From Tamarix chinensis (Eukaryota > Streptophyta > Magnoliopsida > Caryophyllales > Tamaricaceae): a stretch of DNA of 64,000 bases. Positions 24,450-37,164 of the stretch are shown piece after piece. Position 1 is the first letter of the stretch; each line of letters begins with the position of its first letter. The stretch is taken from positions 60,740,023 to 60,804,022 of the forward strand of contig CM060172.1 in the NCBI GenBank assembly GCA_030549775.1. Reading direction: 5' to 3'. The position numbers were made by a program, and so were the translations under genes. The notes below the pieces were generated by a model. The model ran no database searches and was not told the origin of the DNA. It saw only the letters and a program-made list of their open reading frames with translations.

Positions 24450-26057
24450 TATTGTTACTTTGAATAATTAAAAATCCTAAAATATCCTAAACACCCAACC
24501 AACCTATTATTTTCTTTTTTCCCATTTTTTTTTATTTTCTCCTTCTTTTTCCTTTTTCTTTCTTTCCCTCCTTCCTCCCTTCCTTTTTTCTTCTTCTCCC
24601 CTGGACTGGGCCAACCCGCTCAGCCCAAGTACTCTTCCTCCCTTCTTTTTCAGCGCGGCTCAGGCCCACATCGCCCCCTTTCCTTCGCCTATCACGCCAA
24701 CCAGTCTGTCTTCTCCTTTTCTTTTATTTTCTTTTTTTTTTTCGGACAGCTCGATCCACTCCCTTTCCTCTTCCCTCTTCTTCCACAGCCCCTGTGACCT
24801 GCAACCTCCAACCTGCAGCCTCAAATCTGCCGACAACCACCAGCCCCATGACCTGTCGTCCTTTCCCTCTCTCCCCCATCATTTTCTTTCCTCTTTTCAA
24901 CCCAACTAACCTCCTCCCTCCTCATGCACGCTTGCCCCCTTTCCCTTCTCTCCCCTGACCACCAACCCTCCTGCCATGGCAGAATTGCACCACCTGCCAT
25001 CATCGACCAGTGGTCCTGCCTCACCTGCCCCCTCTTGTCTTCTTCCTCGTCTATCGTTTTCCCTTCCAATTTGCCTATAAATACCACAAGGGCAGCCATA
25101 ATCAGGCTCTTTTGATTCACAGCCTAGAAAACCATCTCTTTCACCACCTCCCGATCAGACGACCACCCTGTCGCCTTCGCCCAACGCTGTTGCCCGAGCC
25201 ACCCATAGAACCGTCCCCTGCATCACCCTTTACCCAACTATACCTCCCTTCTCCCTCAATTTGCCCTACATGAGACACCCCCACTGTGCAAAGTCTCCCT
25301 CTTGACCAGTCCCTCATTGACCCCCACCACCTTTTGCACCACCGTCCACCACCAATCCCGCCTCAACCAACACCCTCCCTACCGTCCAAAACAACTAGGG
25401 GAGCTTCCTCTACCTCCCCACGCCTTCCTTTTTCCCTGCCACCCTCTCCTTCTCCCTCCTCCTCCATCCACCACCTGTGACCACCACAACCGTCGTCGTG
25501 TGTCGCCACCTTTGGCTTCACCACCACCTTCATTCCAACCCTCTCCACCAAAGGCACCCACCACCACCTCAATCACCCCTCATTCCCTCTCCACTAGACT
25601 ATACCACCATCTCTCCACCGCTGCCACCACTGTCGGTGCCACCACCATCCCTAGGTGGTACTCTAACCTTCCCAACCCCTAAACCCATTTTATACAAGTA
25701 TTAGCTACTTTTAATAGTTTTAATGGTACTATCCTTAATAATAATATTATTATTATCATTATCATTATTACTATTACTACTACTACTACTAATACTACTT
25801 AACCTTACTTTAGAATTTACCTAACCAATATTATTATTATTATTAATATTAATGTTCTACAACTTTAGTATTATTATGTTTATAATTATCATTATTATTA
25901 CTATTATTATTATTTTTATCATAATTATTATTCTTACTATTATTATTAATGCTAACTTTGGCCTAGTATTACCTTTATTATTATGGTAAATATTTGAACC
26001 CTTATATTACTATTACCATTTCGAATATTATTATTATTAGTATTATTCTTAACATTA

Positions 26058-26144
<87 letters not shown>

Positions 26145-26235
26145 TTGCCCATATTATCATTAGGATTACTATTATTATGATCATTAAGAACTTTGTTAGC
26201 ATTATTCTTAATATTGGAACTATTATTATTATTAT

Positions 26236-26297
<62 letters not shown>

Positions 26298-26471
26298 TCA
26301 TTATTATTACTATCCTGTCATTATAGTTAATATTTCATAATTACTAACCTACTACTGCTACTAGCATTATTATTGTAAGTATCATTATGGTCACTACTTT
26401 TATATTACTAATATCACTATTATTATTATTACTAGGGTTTGGATTGATAATAGTATTATCACTACAACAAC

Positions 26472-26523
<52 letters not shown>

Positions 26524-29500
26524 CTGTCATTATTGTTACTATTTCATAATTACTAACCTACTACCGCTAGTAGCATTATTATTGTAAGTATCATTATGGT
26601 CACTACTTTTATATTACTAATATCACTATTATTATTATTACTAGGGTTTGGATTGATAATAGAATTATCACTACAACTATTATTATTATTATCATTAACA
26701 ATATTGAAGCCATTACTTTTAATAATATGAATATCGCTGTAATTACTTTAACATGAACCAATGTACCTCCTAAGACCTATTTCGATTAATAGTAGCATGA
26801 TTAACTACTTTAAAGAATAATAACCCTACTTTTATTTATAAAATAACTATTACTATTATTAGCCCTAATAGTAGGTTATGATAAGGGTAAGGCAGGAATA
26901 ATGGTAATTTTGGTAAGAGGGAGATTAACCCGTAATATTTCCCTCTTATAGGTGAATCAAGTCAAAACCCTAAGGAAGCGTAGGAGCGTGCTCCAAGCCC
27001 GGTGTTGTATTAGGTAAGGATATGGTTAAGGCTTTGTATGTGTCAGAATGTGCTATGTGTGTTGATTTTATGGGTGTGCTTTATATTTTATATTATCATG
27101 TTCTTGTGGCGCAGCTTGCTAAGCATGGAGCTAAGGTAAGTTGCATGTGTTTATGATATGTGTAATGCGATGTTATTACTTGTACTTGAATTGTATTTAT
27201 GTAATACTACCCCTTATGACATGCATGATAGGAGGTCCTAAGTAGTATGGTGTGGCTGTGAGAGAAATGGAAAAGAATGAGGAAAGTGAGTTGACTAGAA
27301 AATGGTAATGATTGACTAATTATCTTATGACCTATAGGTGGAGAAAAAGAGGAATAATGGGAATGAAATCAAAGGAATTAATTAAACATGCATGGGAAGT
27401 CTAAGGTTTGTATAGGATGGTTAGCCTTTGCATGGGGATGACTTTTATGTGGTAAATGTTGATTTGAGGATCGAGTATGGTAAGGGAAGAATTGTTAGGG
27501 TGATTGGAGTCTATATGTAAAAAATAGTACATGGGTTGATGTAAGGATGCATGGGGGATTTGAATAGGGTTTTGGGAGGAAACCCTAAGTGAGAGAAATG
27601 TGTAAGGAAGGATAAATTAATGGAAATGGTTAGAATGAGGATAAAATATGGAAGGGGTGTCACATAGAGGAAAAGTGAGTCAAGTGAGAAGGATTTATTT
27701 GGGTGTTGAGTGAGTGGCATAAAGGAAAGGAGAAGTACTAGGTTTTTGAGGAGCTAACTAGGATTTTGGTGATCACGTATGGGAGTTGGATAGTGGGCTT
27801 GTAATGTCAAGTGTGGGTCGAGAGAAGAGTTTTGGTAATAAAGAAGAGTTTTTGGTTCATGGTGAGTGAGAATAGATGGAAGGAAGTCTCGGGATCATGG
27901 GTTGTGTTGGATATGTGTCATGTGGAAGAAGTGAAGGTAAGTAAGAATGATGAATGAATAACATCGTATTGGGAAAGAGAGGTGTTAGAGTTTTGGGATG
28001 GCCAACTAGGGTTTCGTGGCCACATGTATTATATGGGAAGTAAAATGTGGTGCTTGGGGATGAATCGAGTGAGGTGATAAATTGGAGGTGTATGAGTTGT
28101 ATGGGATAGAGGCAGGTTGGGCCATATAAGCCAAATTAGGGTTTTTCCAAAAGAAAACCCTAGAGAGTGATATTAATTTGATTTAGAAATATGGAAAGTG
28201 GGCCTCAGAGTTGAGTATTCATGATAATGAGGAAAGAGTGGGAAAGGATATTTGGATTTACTAGAAGAAGTAAAAGTCCCAAGATATGGGAAAGGATTGC
28301 TAGGAAGTTGAGTGGGGCGTGCATGTCTAGTCGGGGTCGTGTGTGGAATAAGATACAATAAAACACTAATCACTTTAAGTGAAAGATTATCGAGCTAGGG
28401 CTCAGTGAGGCTTTATATATATATTCTCTGATCCACCGGCTATAATAGTGGTCAGGTACATTTTGTCCTGCTAATTGATTTTTCGGTCCATCGGCTATAA
28501 TAGTGGTCAAGAGCGTTTTACCCTACTGAGTATTTCCAGTCCACCGACTATAATAGTGGGGGATTCTAGGCTCAATAAACCAAACCTTGTATGGTAATAA
28601 GTCATGAAAAGATACTATTTAATTACAGTGAAACATCTTGAGAGTCGGGGCCAGTGATGATATATATTTTTTGATCCACCTATAATAATAGTGGTCAGGT
28701 ACGTTCTGCCCTATGGAATGTTTCTGGTCCACTGGCTATAATAGTGGGTTCCTATACTCACGTGGAATTAATATGAGAAATGTGTGCACCAGAAGTATAA
28801 GCATGGAAAGATACTAATTATTTACAGTAGAACACCATGCGAATAGGGGCCAGTAAGGTTATATATATATATATATACTTTCCGGTCCACCGACAATAAT
28901 AGTGATCAAGTGCGTGTTGCCTTGCTAAATGATTTCGATCCATCGACTATAATAATGGTCAGGTGTGTTCTGCCTTGTGGAGTATTTTTTGGTCTACGGA
29001 CTATAATAGTGGGGTTTCCGTACTCTCATGGAATTAATGTAAAAGAGATGTAAGATAAATCATTAATATAATTTCAGCCTAATCTTGTAAATCTAGATTA
29101 TTGTCTTGTACGCCTTATGTGTTTATTCTCTTACATAGCCTTACTTGTGTGCTTCTTGTTGGTTTTACCTATATGGTTACCTTACTCAGTACGTAGCGTA
29201 CTGACCACCCGTTTTATGGGTGCTACTCATTCCCACGAGCAGAGGACCCACCTGAATTTATGTAGGTAGGAGATGCTATATTCCATGCTTACGACAAGCA
29301 TCGGGTGGGACTCAGAGTTGAACTTGGACTTAGCCTGGGGATCGAGAGTGATCTAGCCGCATTCTATCTTTCATTCATTTTACTCTATATCACCTTATTT
29401 TATCCATGTTTTATCGTACTGTACTTCCTGTTCCGTTGGGAACTTTAATTATGTACTCCTTTAGATTGTAAACTTTTTACACGTACTCTGATTTCCATGT

Positions 29501-29723
29501 TATAACCTTCTAGTTCTTTTATGAATTCTTGTTTTATGTATTGACTTAAGTTTGACGATAATCCTTTTCGGCCTTAGCACTTGGTACTGGAACGGTAGGA
29601 GTGAACCGGTCTAGTACTAAGTGTGGCGGTAATATCCCCAGAATTCACAGGTTTTTTATTTCACTTCCGTTAAACCTTTTCATTAAACAAATTTTTTCTG
29701 TAGTGAATTTTGGGGGAATTACA
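24192..29723 (+). mobile_element. Solo long LTR L2 (5532 bp), nested in L3
   Basis: It starts TGAAATACCCC and ends GGGGGAATTACA, flanked by GTTAT (24187-24191) and ATTAT (29724-29728). It is collinear with L1: pyrimidine-rich region (24500-25700), TATA box at 25076-25083, a large ATT/GTT/AGT microsatellite block (25730-26720), hairpin minisatellite (28425-29010), conserved block (29175-29275), and a 3' segment around CCTTAGCACTTGGTACTGG also found in L1 at 20677. It is about 1 kb longer than L1, largely through microsatellite expansion. Non-coding. Confidence 0.78.
25730..26720 (+). repeat. Trinucleotide microsatellite block within L2
   Basis: Runs of GTT (about 26056-26100), ATT (26100-26142) and AGT (26238-26297) lie in ATT-rich DNA. 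A 208-bp segment is tandemly duplicated (about 26308-26515 and 26516-26695, marker CACTACTTTTATATTAC at 26393 and 26601). Apparent homopolymer proteins here come from the microsatellites. Confidence 0.85.
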
Positions 29724-32269
29724 ATTATCCCCTCATCTTTCCTCACATGCTATCATGTTTTGTGAAGCGCACAACACGTGCATGACCATGCACCACTCTT
29801 TTTCCTTATCGCACGTGTGTGCATGCTAGCATGATTCACTCATGCATACTCACACGACCCGCCCACCACCTCAGCATGCCGTGTGTCCCTGTTTATTATT
29901 GCATGTGCATGCGTTACATGTGCATGGCCATGCCTCCTTTGCCCAGCCTACTCGTGCAACTTCTCAACTCATGGCCTGGGTGTGCACAACCTGACTTACG
30001 CCCATGAAACTCCATTTTTTCAGTTGTACACCCCTTTTTGCACCCTCCAAATCTCACCCTAACACCACCAAAATTTCACCATAGCATCCCCATATCTTCC
30101 ACCACCCTTCCAAACTCAAGCTTCCCTTTGACTCTGATTATTTCTATTTTTACCCTCATTTACCATAACTTTTTCCTCAACTTTAATCTTTGAGGTTAAG
30201 CGTGTATTATCTTATTTTTGTAGGTGATATTCTAGTGATCTCGGAGGAAGCTCGGTGTCCTTGTTGGTTAGGATATTAGTCAATGTTTAGGATTTTGTGT
30301 TAAATACCTGAATGGTTGTGTTTTAGCATGTTATTGTTATTGTATTGTTGCATGTATTATGTTGATGTTGTGTTATGATAATATGGATTTCATGATAGAA
30401 AGAGAGTAAGAATGTTGAAAGATGTGTTGATATGAGGTCTTTACGCTAATTAGTAGTATTTTGTGGAGGAATAATATAGGACAAATAAATTATGACAAGA
30501 GGTAAATAGGTATATCTAAGAGGTATAATGATAATTGGAGGATTCGAAAATAACATTTATTGAAGATATAAGATTTTTATAAAATAAGGGCTATCAGTTA
30601 TCTTGAGGGCATTTTTGTCAATATGGGTTAATATGGGAATTTTGGTATTTTTAACTTGCTAAGTGCATTAAAATGTTATATTATGATAAGTGTTTAGAGT
30701 GATTATTGAATATCTTGGATTTCTCAAAATGAGATAATTGCCTAATTAGGGAATAGTGACTTTAAAACTGTAATGTTATTATTACATGTGTAAACATTAT
30801 AGTTAGATCCCAAATTTTGGATACATTGTTAATATTGGTATTTTAAGGATTTATATTTATTAGTCTTATGGGAAGAGTTATAACTTACTTGTAAAATTAG
30901 GGTTTTGGGAGCTTGTTAAATAGTAACTTTTAAAGATGGTCTTAATATCTGTATGTTGATGCCTTGCTTGCCTTAATTATGTTTTGTACTCATCAAACAA
31001 GGTACGAATAAGATACGAATCATTTAAAGTGAAAGATCACCCAAGTCATGACCCGTTGTACCTATCTGTTCCATTAGATGAGAATAGTGGTCAGGAGTAT
31101 TTTGCCTCGGTGTTTTATATATTGATTACTGTTCCACCGGTACAGAATAGTAGCCAAGAGTGTTTTGTCCTGATATTGTATCTATTGATAACCATTCCAC
31201 TAATTGAGAATAGTAGACTTCTTGAACTCAATCTAAAATAAATCCCAAGAATGATAATAATCATGAATAAGTTATTAATCATTTAAAGTAAAATAAATGT
31301 GAGTCAGGACTAGTTGTACCTTTCCGTTCCACCAAACAATAATAGTAGCCGAGAGCATTCTGCCCTAAGGTTTTTATATTGATAACCGTTCCATCTGTAG
31401 AGAATAGTGGCTAGGAGCATTCTGCCCTAGGTTTGTATAATTCGGATAACTGTTCCACCAATTGATATTAGTGGGGTCCCTGAACTCAACATAAATAAAA
31501 TAATAGGTCATGTTATATTCTATAGTACGAATCCGAAATCAGTAATTTTCCTAAATTGATTGTTATATCCCGCATGTCTGTTGCTTTCCACCGTGAATGC
31601 ATGTAATTATATGTTTTACCTATTTCGGTTGTATGGTTACCTTACTTAGTACATAGCATACTAATTATCTTTTTCATGGGTGTTGCTCATTTCCCCAGCA
31701 GGTGACCTAGATGTTTATGTGCAAATCGATGAGGACCAAGCAGACAATTTAGCATCTTATGATGCCTTATATGGTATGGAATGATTTTATGTATTAGGGA
31801 TTTTGGGCATAGAGTCATGTTTATCCAGATGATAGTTTTATCAGGATACCCTTTTGGGACTCTTAAACCCATACTATCCCTTTTGTCTGTATTTTGAATT
31901 ATTGTACTTGGAATTAATCTCCAAACTCTTATTTATGTTTATGAAACTCCTCTCGTTTCTTTTTGTCCAATTAAGCATTTTGAATTGTTTTGCATTGTGA
32001 TTGACATAAGGATGGGTCGGTAAGCCAAACTTATGTCAATTACGACTGTAATGCTCGGTTATTTGATTTTATACTTCCTCTATAAAATGAATTTTTTAGT
32101 AGTAAATTTTGGGGCGTTATATATTCTCTCTTTTTTTGCTTCGAAGGCCTTGTTAACCTTTTTCGCAACAAATATTAGGTAATAATATTTTTGTAGTAAT
32201 TTGTTTGTTTTTCATTTTCATGTTTTTTCCCTCCATAACCACTTTCCCCACCACCTCTGGCCATGCTAT

Positions 32270-33900
32270 AAATTGGTTTGTTCTCCCTCTTAAATATTGT
32301 TAATTGAAGACATTGACACTAGATATCATCTTAAGGATGGAGGATTAGATCCCCCTGAGATGCCTCATAGATTACTTTTATCTTGTGAGTCGGGTAAAAA
32401 TAGTTTTGTTGTTAACCTTATAAAAATGAATATATTCTTTATGTTATTTATTATTCAATCTTATACTTGTTGTTGCTGCACTACCTACTAGGGAAAGAAA
32501 AATGGGGTAGAAGGAGGAAGGATAACAATCTCTACAACATGTGGTTAGCTGGAGGAAAGAAGCTAATCCACATTGATTTTTCTAAGATGGATAATACATA
32601 TAATTTGGTGGGACTGATGGGGCAGAAGTTTGTTCATTGTGTTGCCAGTGTGGTCAAGGATTTTGTTTCACCCATGTACAAATTGTGGGCACGAGTACCT
32701 AAGTAAGAAAAGTTTAAGTTTCTACCTAAACTTGAGGTAAATATATATTATTAATTGATATATGCCAATAATTTTATTTTAACATTTATTAATATTTTCA
32801 ATGTTCATCGTGTAGCAATACTTTTACTTCGATTAATGGATGCAAACCTAATAATGGGATTAGATCTTAACCGATACTAAGCTAATGTGTCAAGATGAGT
32901 AAGAGAACATAAAATATTACACAAAGAAAGCATGGAAGGTGGAGAATAAGAAGCCAACCCATATTGACCAGACAACTTGGAAAAAAATGCAAAGACATAT
33001 TCGAATCTTTTGATGAAAAGGTAAAATAATATATTAAGAACTTTAAAATAGATGGTAGTTATTCAAATTCATTTATTATCTTTATTTTAATTGTGTGGAA
33101 GAGATATACTCAAAATTTAGCGAATAGGTTCAACCTTGTAGATTTTAGCCTCCACGATTTTAGGTCTATTTTGATTTACCAATATTTAAAGGTATATAAA
33201 AAGTATATTTTTTTACTACTTATAATATTATGGTAATATTATTAATTTATTATTTTTACCAATGTCAGAGGTCGTTGAACAAACACTACTGTTACTATCG
33301 ACAGTGGATACAAATAACGATCTTTACACGAGATGACCATGAGATCTTCGTTGCTAGGAGAGAGCATTATGTAATTAATTTTGAGCAAAACTTATTATTA
33401 ATTTATAAAATGATTGATGTGTCTATTTTTTTTAATCAATATTGGATATTTTTTTGTTGGAAAAAATGGTGAGGCGATGACTTGAGGTTCAAGTGGAGAT
33501 ACAACTGGAGATAGAAGAGGCAGGAGAAAGCCAGGGTTCCATGAGCCCATGAGTAATCGATGAGGATCAAATATTCAATGATGATCTAGTCCATCATCGG
33601 AGCCAAAGGAGGGGTGTTGGATATATATGGCGGACCGCTTCTTCTTCTTCTTCTTCTACAATTGGAAACCACACTTCGTAGTCACATACAACTAGTACAT
33701 TGTCGTTGTCTAATCCTTCTATATCTATCACCAACATGGATGAGGTTTTGGAGATGTTTCACTCGCAACAAACTATACTTCAAACAAAACAAGACATACT
33801 CCAAAGATGACAAGAACAAATAGATTAGTTGATGATGAGACAAATGCTTCTACCGAATCAATCACAACAACAGTCTGATGATGACAATTTATATTAGATT
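32270..33900 (+). pseudogene. Decayed transposon coding remnant (probably CACTA-type)
   Basis: Short in-frame pieces suggest a broken protein gene: 32480-32705 encodes GKKLIHIDFSKMDNTYNL and KFVHCVASVVKDFVSPMYK, and 33740-33895 encodes a Gln-rich heptad segment (EVLEMFHSQQ, then RQMLLPNQSQQQSDDD) broken by stops. A Gln-rich coiled-coil tail before the 3' terminus is usual in plant En/Spm (CACTA) second proteins. A CACTA-type terminus follows at 35552. Exons and frame cannot be restored with confidence. The Ulp1-type gene at 49888 is a different lineage. Confidence 0.35.
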
Positions 33901-34264
33901 TTTTTAAAGATATGGATGCCTAAACAAATGCTATTCTATCACAGTCTTTTGACCGCTTGAATGCCTAAACCCTTATCATTTATTGTTATCGTTTTAAAAA
34001 AAAGTTATATATAGTGTTACTAAATTTGGTCGTAAATTTAAATAATTTATTTAAGAAAATATATTCACAAATAATTTAAATTTCAAAAAAAAAACTAGAA
34101 TTTTTTTAAAATTTTTTTTTTTTTGAAAATGTCACCCTAAATAACTAGTATTTGTGTTGACATTTCATTCAAAATAATATAATTTTTTTTAAGAAAATGG
34201 GAAAACTTAAAAATAAAATAAAAATAATTATGTCATCCACATCACTATTATTTGAGACAACAGT

Positions 34265-34620
34265 TATATGTGGCAATCGGGTCGGGCAGGTCAGGTTCAG
34301 GTCATTTCAGGTCTGGGTTGTATCGAATAAATTTATCGGGTTAGATCAGATTATCCATATCAAAACCCGTTTACCCGATATATAATTACCTTTTTACACC
34401 TAATTTTAAAATAAATATAGTATAAATTATGGTTAAAATTATCATTTGACTTAACTCTAAATATATTTATTCTTTTGATAATATACGTTAATGGGTAAGT
34501 AGATTATTCGTCGGGCAGTAGATATCCAATGGATGTGTAAGTGGATACCCGTTTGGGTATGTGTACGAATTTGAGTATGGGTACGCATATGGATACGGGT
34601 ATGGGCGTACTCGCCCTAAA
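34265..34620. repeat. GGGT/GGATAC dispersed repeat, second copy
   Basis: GGGTCGGGCAGGTCAGGTTC-type sequence, an AT-rich core (34385-34490) matching 13325-13425, then GGATACGGGTATGGG-type hexamers. Non-coding. It is inserted in, or lies beside, the CACTA remnant. Confidence 0.55.
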
Positions 34621-34639
34621 CCCCCCCTCGGTTTATATC

Positions 34640-35310
34640 TTTATCGGGTTGGGATAGGTCCGAAAAATCTCCTATTCTAGTGATTTCATGTTTGAGTTAA
34701 TTTGACGAGTTAGGTTTGGGTTAACTTAACGAATAAGATCTTTTAGGTTTTGACAGGTTGGGTTGGGTTCAGGCTAAGGTAGTCCTAGATCAAATCACTT
34801 TAGATTTTGGTTGAATTAGACATTTACCACCAAAATTAATCTAAATTATTAACCTAGTAAGTAAGCATTAAGTTTAACTTCATGTAAGTATGTGATTAAC
34901 AATGTGTTATTAATTGCTATTTGTTTATTGTTATAGATTTATAATGTTGTGTTTTTACGCAAAAAAAAAATTGATAAAATTAAAATATCATTGGTGAATA
35001 AGTAAGTTCACAATAAATATAAGAAAAATAAATAAAATTTAAATAATAATATATTTTTTAAAGCATTAAATAAATAATAATAATACATGTATATTTTTTT
35101 TATCATAACTAATTAATCTCGAATTTGATTTTGTCGAGTCGAGTCAGATTGATAATAGGCCGGGTTGATATTGGGTTACGGGATGGAGTCAGGTTGGAGT
35201 TGGATTGGGTTAGATTTCATATATTCGGGTTAGCATTAGATTGAGTCAGTTTCGGGTCGGATTTGGATCATGTTGGGTAAGGTCGGCGGGTCGGAGCAAC
35301 TTTTACGAGC
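34640..35310 (+). repeat. Unnamed GGGT-armed dispersed repeat, copy A
   Basis: A left arm of degenerate GGGTTNGGTT words (34640-34790), an AT-rich core (about 34800-35110) and a right arm of GGGTCGG words (35130-35310). The whole length aligns with the reverse complement of 56430-57200. Shared blocks include TTAATTGCTATTTGTTTATT versus its near-identical counterpart, and GGTGAATAAGTAA. Confidence 0.6.
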
Positions 35311-35539
35311 TCGAACGACGATGGTGTACAAAATAATTTAATTTAAAAATATCAAAATAGTTGACTAGATATTGTTGTAGCAAGGATTATTTCGTACGAC
35401 CTTATTTTTTTTGTTATAACTTTTCTCTTTCGTGCGACGAAGCTTTAGGAATACCTAATTTGCGATGGCATAGCATCTGAAAAAGGTATTTCTAACAAGA
35501 AGTAAAAAATTTCGATGACAAATGTCATCTTCAAATTGA

Positions 35540-35552
35540 TTTTCCTGTAGTG
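35540..35552 (+). mobile_element. CACTA transposon 3' terminus
   Basis: The sequence TTTTCCTGTAGTG is the reverse complement of a CACTACAGGAAAA end. It is preceded by TTTCGTRCGAC and TTTCGATGACAAATGTCAT words at about 35390-35530, like subterminal repeats. I found no matching left terminus in the window. Confidence 0.5.
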
Positions 35553-36211
35553 AAAAAGTTTTAGGCTACTGTAAATGCGTCGTCAAACACGCTCTAAGCT
35601 ATACCAACACTTTCAAATATGTTTATAGTGCTTGTTTAACCACCTTGAGATCAAAAGCCTACAAGTTTCTTGATTTTCTTTTGAAAAGAAGCCCGTACAC
35701 ACTCTCTCTCTACTGTGTTTATCTTACCTTTTTAGCTTAAGAGCCACCCTACAATGGTATTATGGTAGAACATTAATTGTCTTTTTAGAATAAATTTATA
35801 AATGATGGTAATAAAAAAAATGTACGTATATTATATAATTGGTGCAATTAATGTCTTGTATGCTCGTGATAAATATATGCATGCAATTTATTGCTCATAA
35901 TTTCTATGTATTACTATCCTGTTTGTCCCTAGTTAAGATCCAAAGTCATACTAACAAATTAGATAGATGAGGAAAGATTAAGGCTCTAATAATTATATGT
36001 AAAAGCATGATGCATGCCCCTATATATAAATCAAAAGGAAGGGGCCCCTATGGAAGAATACCAGTACCATTGAATGCATGCATGAATGAAGCAGCGTATT
36101 CTCATCCTTCATCGCATGGTTGTCTTTCTATGGGCCAATAATTGGCTGACCAAGTCATTTTTAAGGACATGGTCCTACAAATAACACATCAGAGTTTATC
36201 GTATTCCATAT

Positions 36212-36342
36212 GGGTACCTCTAAAGAACCAATGTTCCCACTGCCACCTTGTGCGTGGTTCCTTCCCTCGTGAAATGGGTACCTCTCTAAAGAGCCGAGGA
36301 TCCCACCGCCACCTTTGTACGTGGTTCCTTCCCCCATGAAAA
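36212..36342. repeat. 64-bp tandem dimer
   Basis: Two copies start GGGTACCTCT at 36212 and 36276 and share CACCGCCACCTT/CACTGCCACCTT and CGTGGTTCCTTCCC. Function unknown. The rest of 35553-37015 holds nothing I can name. Confidence 0.7.
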
Positions 36343-37019
36343 TACCCGTGTGGTAGGATCCTTCCGATATCTGATAAACTAATTTGGTCTGAAAAATTAA
36401 ATTATTGATTCGATATTTTTAAAAATTAAATAAATAATTCGATCAAAAAAATGTTAAATAAATCGAATATCCGATAAATATAAATAATATCTTATTTGAT
36501 AAATTTTATACATATATATTATCTATCAAAAACTATTTTTGTATTTTCTTGTATATAATCATATATGTGTGTGTATGTGCATATAAAATTTTAAAAGGGA
36601 GGGTTATTGGTGGAAATTTTGATTAGGATGGACAATTCACAAAGATTGTTGTATGTCTCTGTAGATTGTATTATTTTATTTTGTTTATTGTAAGTAAACT
36701 ATATGCTTTTTAATTAATATTTTTATTAAGTATTATCCAAAATTTTAAATTATTACTGGAATATAAAATAATTTAATACTTGAATCAAATCATTAGATGA
36801 TATGGTTCAAATTGGATTGGTCTATTATCTTTCGATCGAATATTTTATTATTTGATATTTTACATTTATAGTTTGTTTGAAAGTTTTGGATATCCAAAGT
36901 TTTTTTTTTTGAAATATCTGATCTTTTAGATTTTTGAAACTTTAAACTGAATATATGGCTGTTAGATACTTGAAACACTATTATATTTAATTAATGGACT
37001 TAATACGTTCTTGCGATAT

Positions 37020-37163
37020 ATTGTTACAGTCGAACCTATTCATAAACGATGATCACCCTGACCTGCTAGCCGTATTCCCTTATCCCCATATAGATAGGCA
37101 GGAGTTTGAGTCTCGCATTAAGGATCCCCGCCGTTTCCCCCACCTGTGCGTTGATTAAAAAAA
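37020..37163 (+). mobile_element. Possible SINE or retroposed tRNA-derived sequence
   Basis: A non-AT-rich island with CCTGCTAGCCGTATTCCC and, further on, GGAGTTTGAGTCTCGC, which resembles an RNA polymerase III B box, ending in a run of ten A. The order and A-rich tail fit a short interspersed element. The A box is weak and no target duplication was identified. Confidence 0.35.
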
Positions 37164-37164
37164 A

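Larger units (their letters stand above)
23421..32121 (+). mobile_element. Long LTR L3, interrupted by L2
   Basis: The left part, 23421-24191, starts TGTGACACCCC after TATTA. The right part, 29724-32121, ends GGGGCGTTATA before TATTC, so the target duplication is 4 of 5. With the insertion removed the LTR is about 3.2 kb. The right part has the family's hairpin minisatellite (31065-31470) and a decayed copy of the conserved block near 31630-31703. It is more diverged than L1 and L2, as expected for the older, outer element. Confidence 0.65.

Noticed and set aside
24924..25704. Pro/His/Thr-rich frames
   Set aside because: Low-complexity CCACCA sequence in the U3 and leader of solo LTR L2.
25994..26326. 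Poly-Ile/Val/Ser and poly-Asn/Leu frames
   Set aside because: They are translations of ATT, GTT and AGT microsatellites inside a solo LTR.
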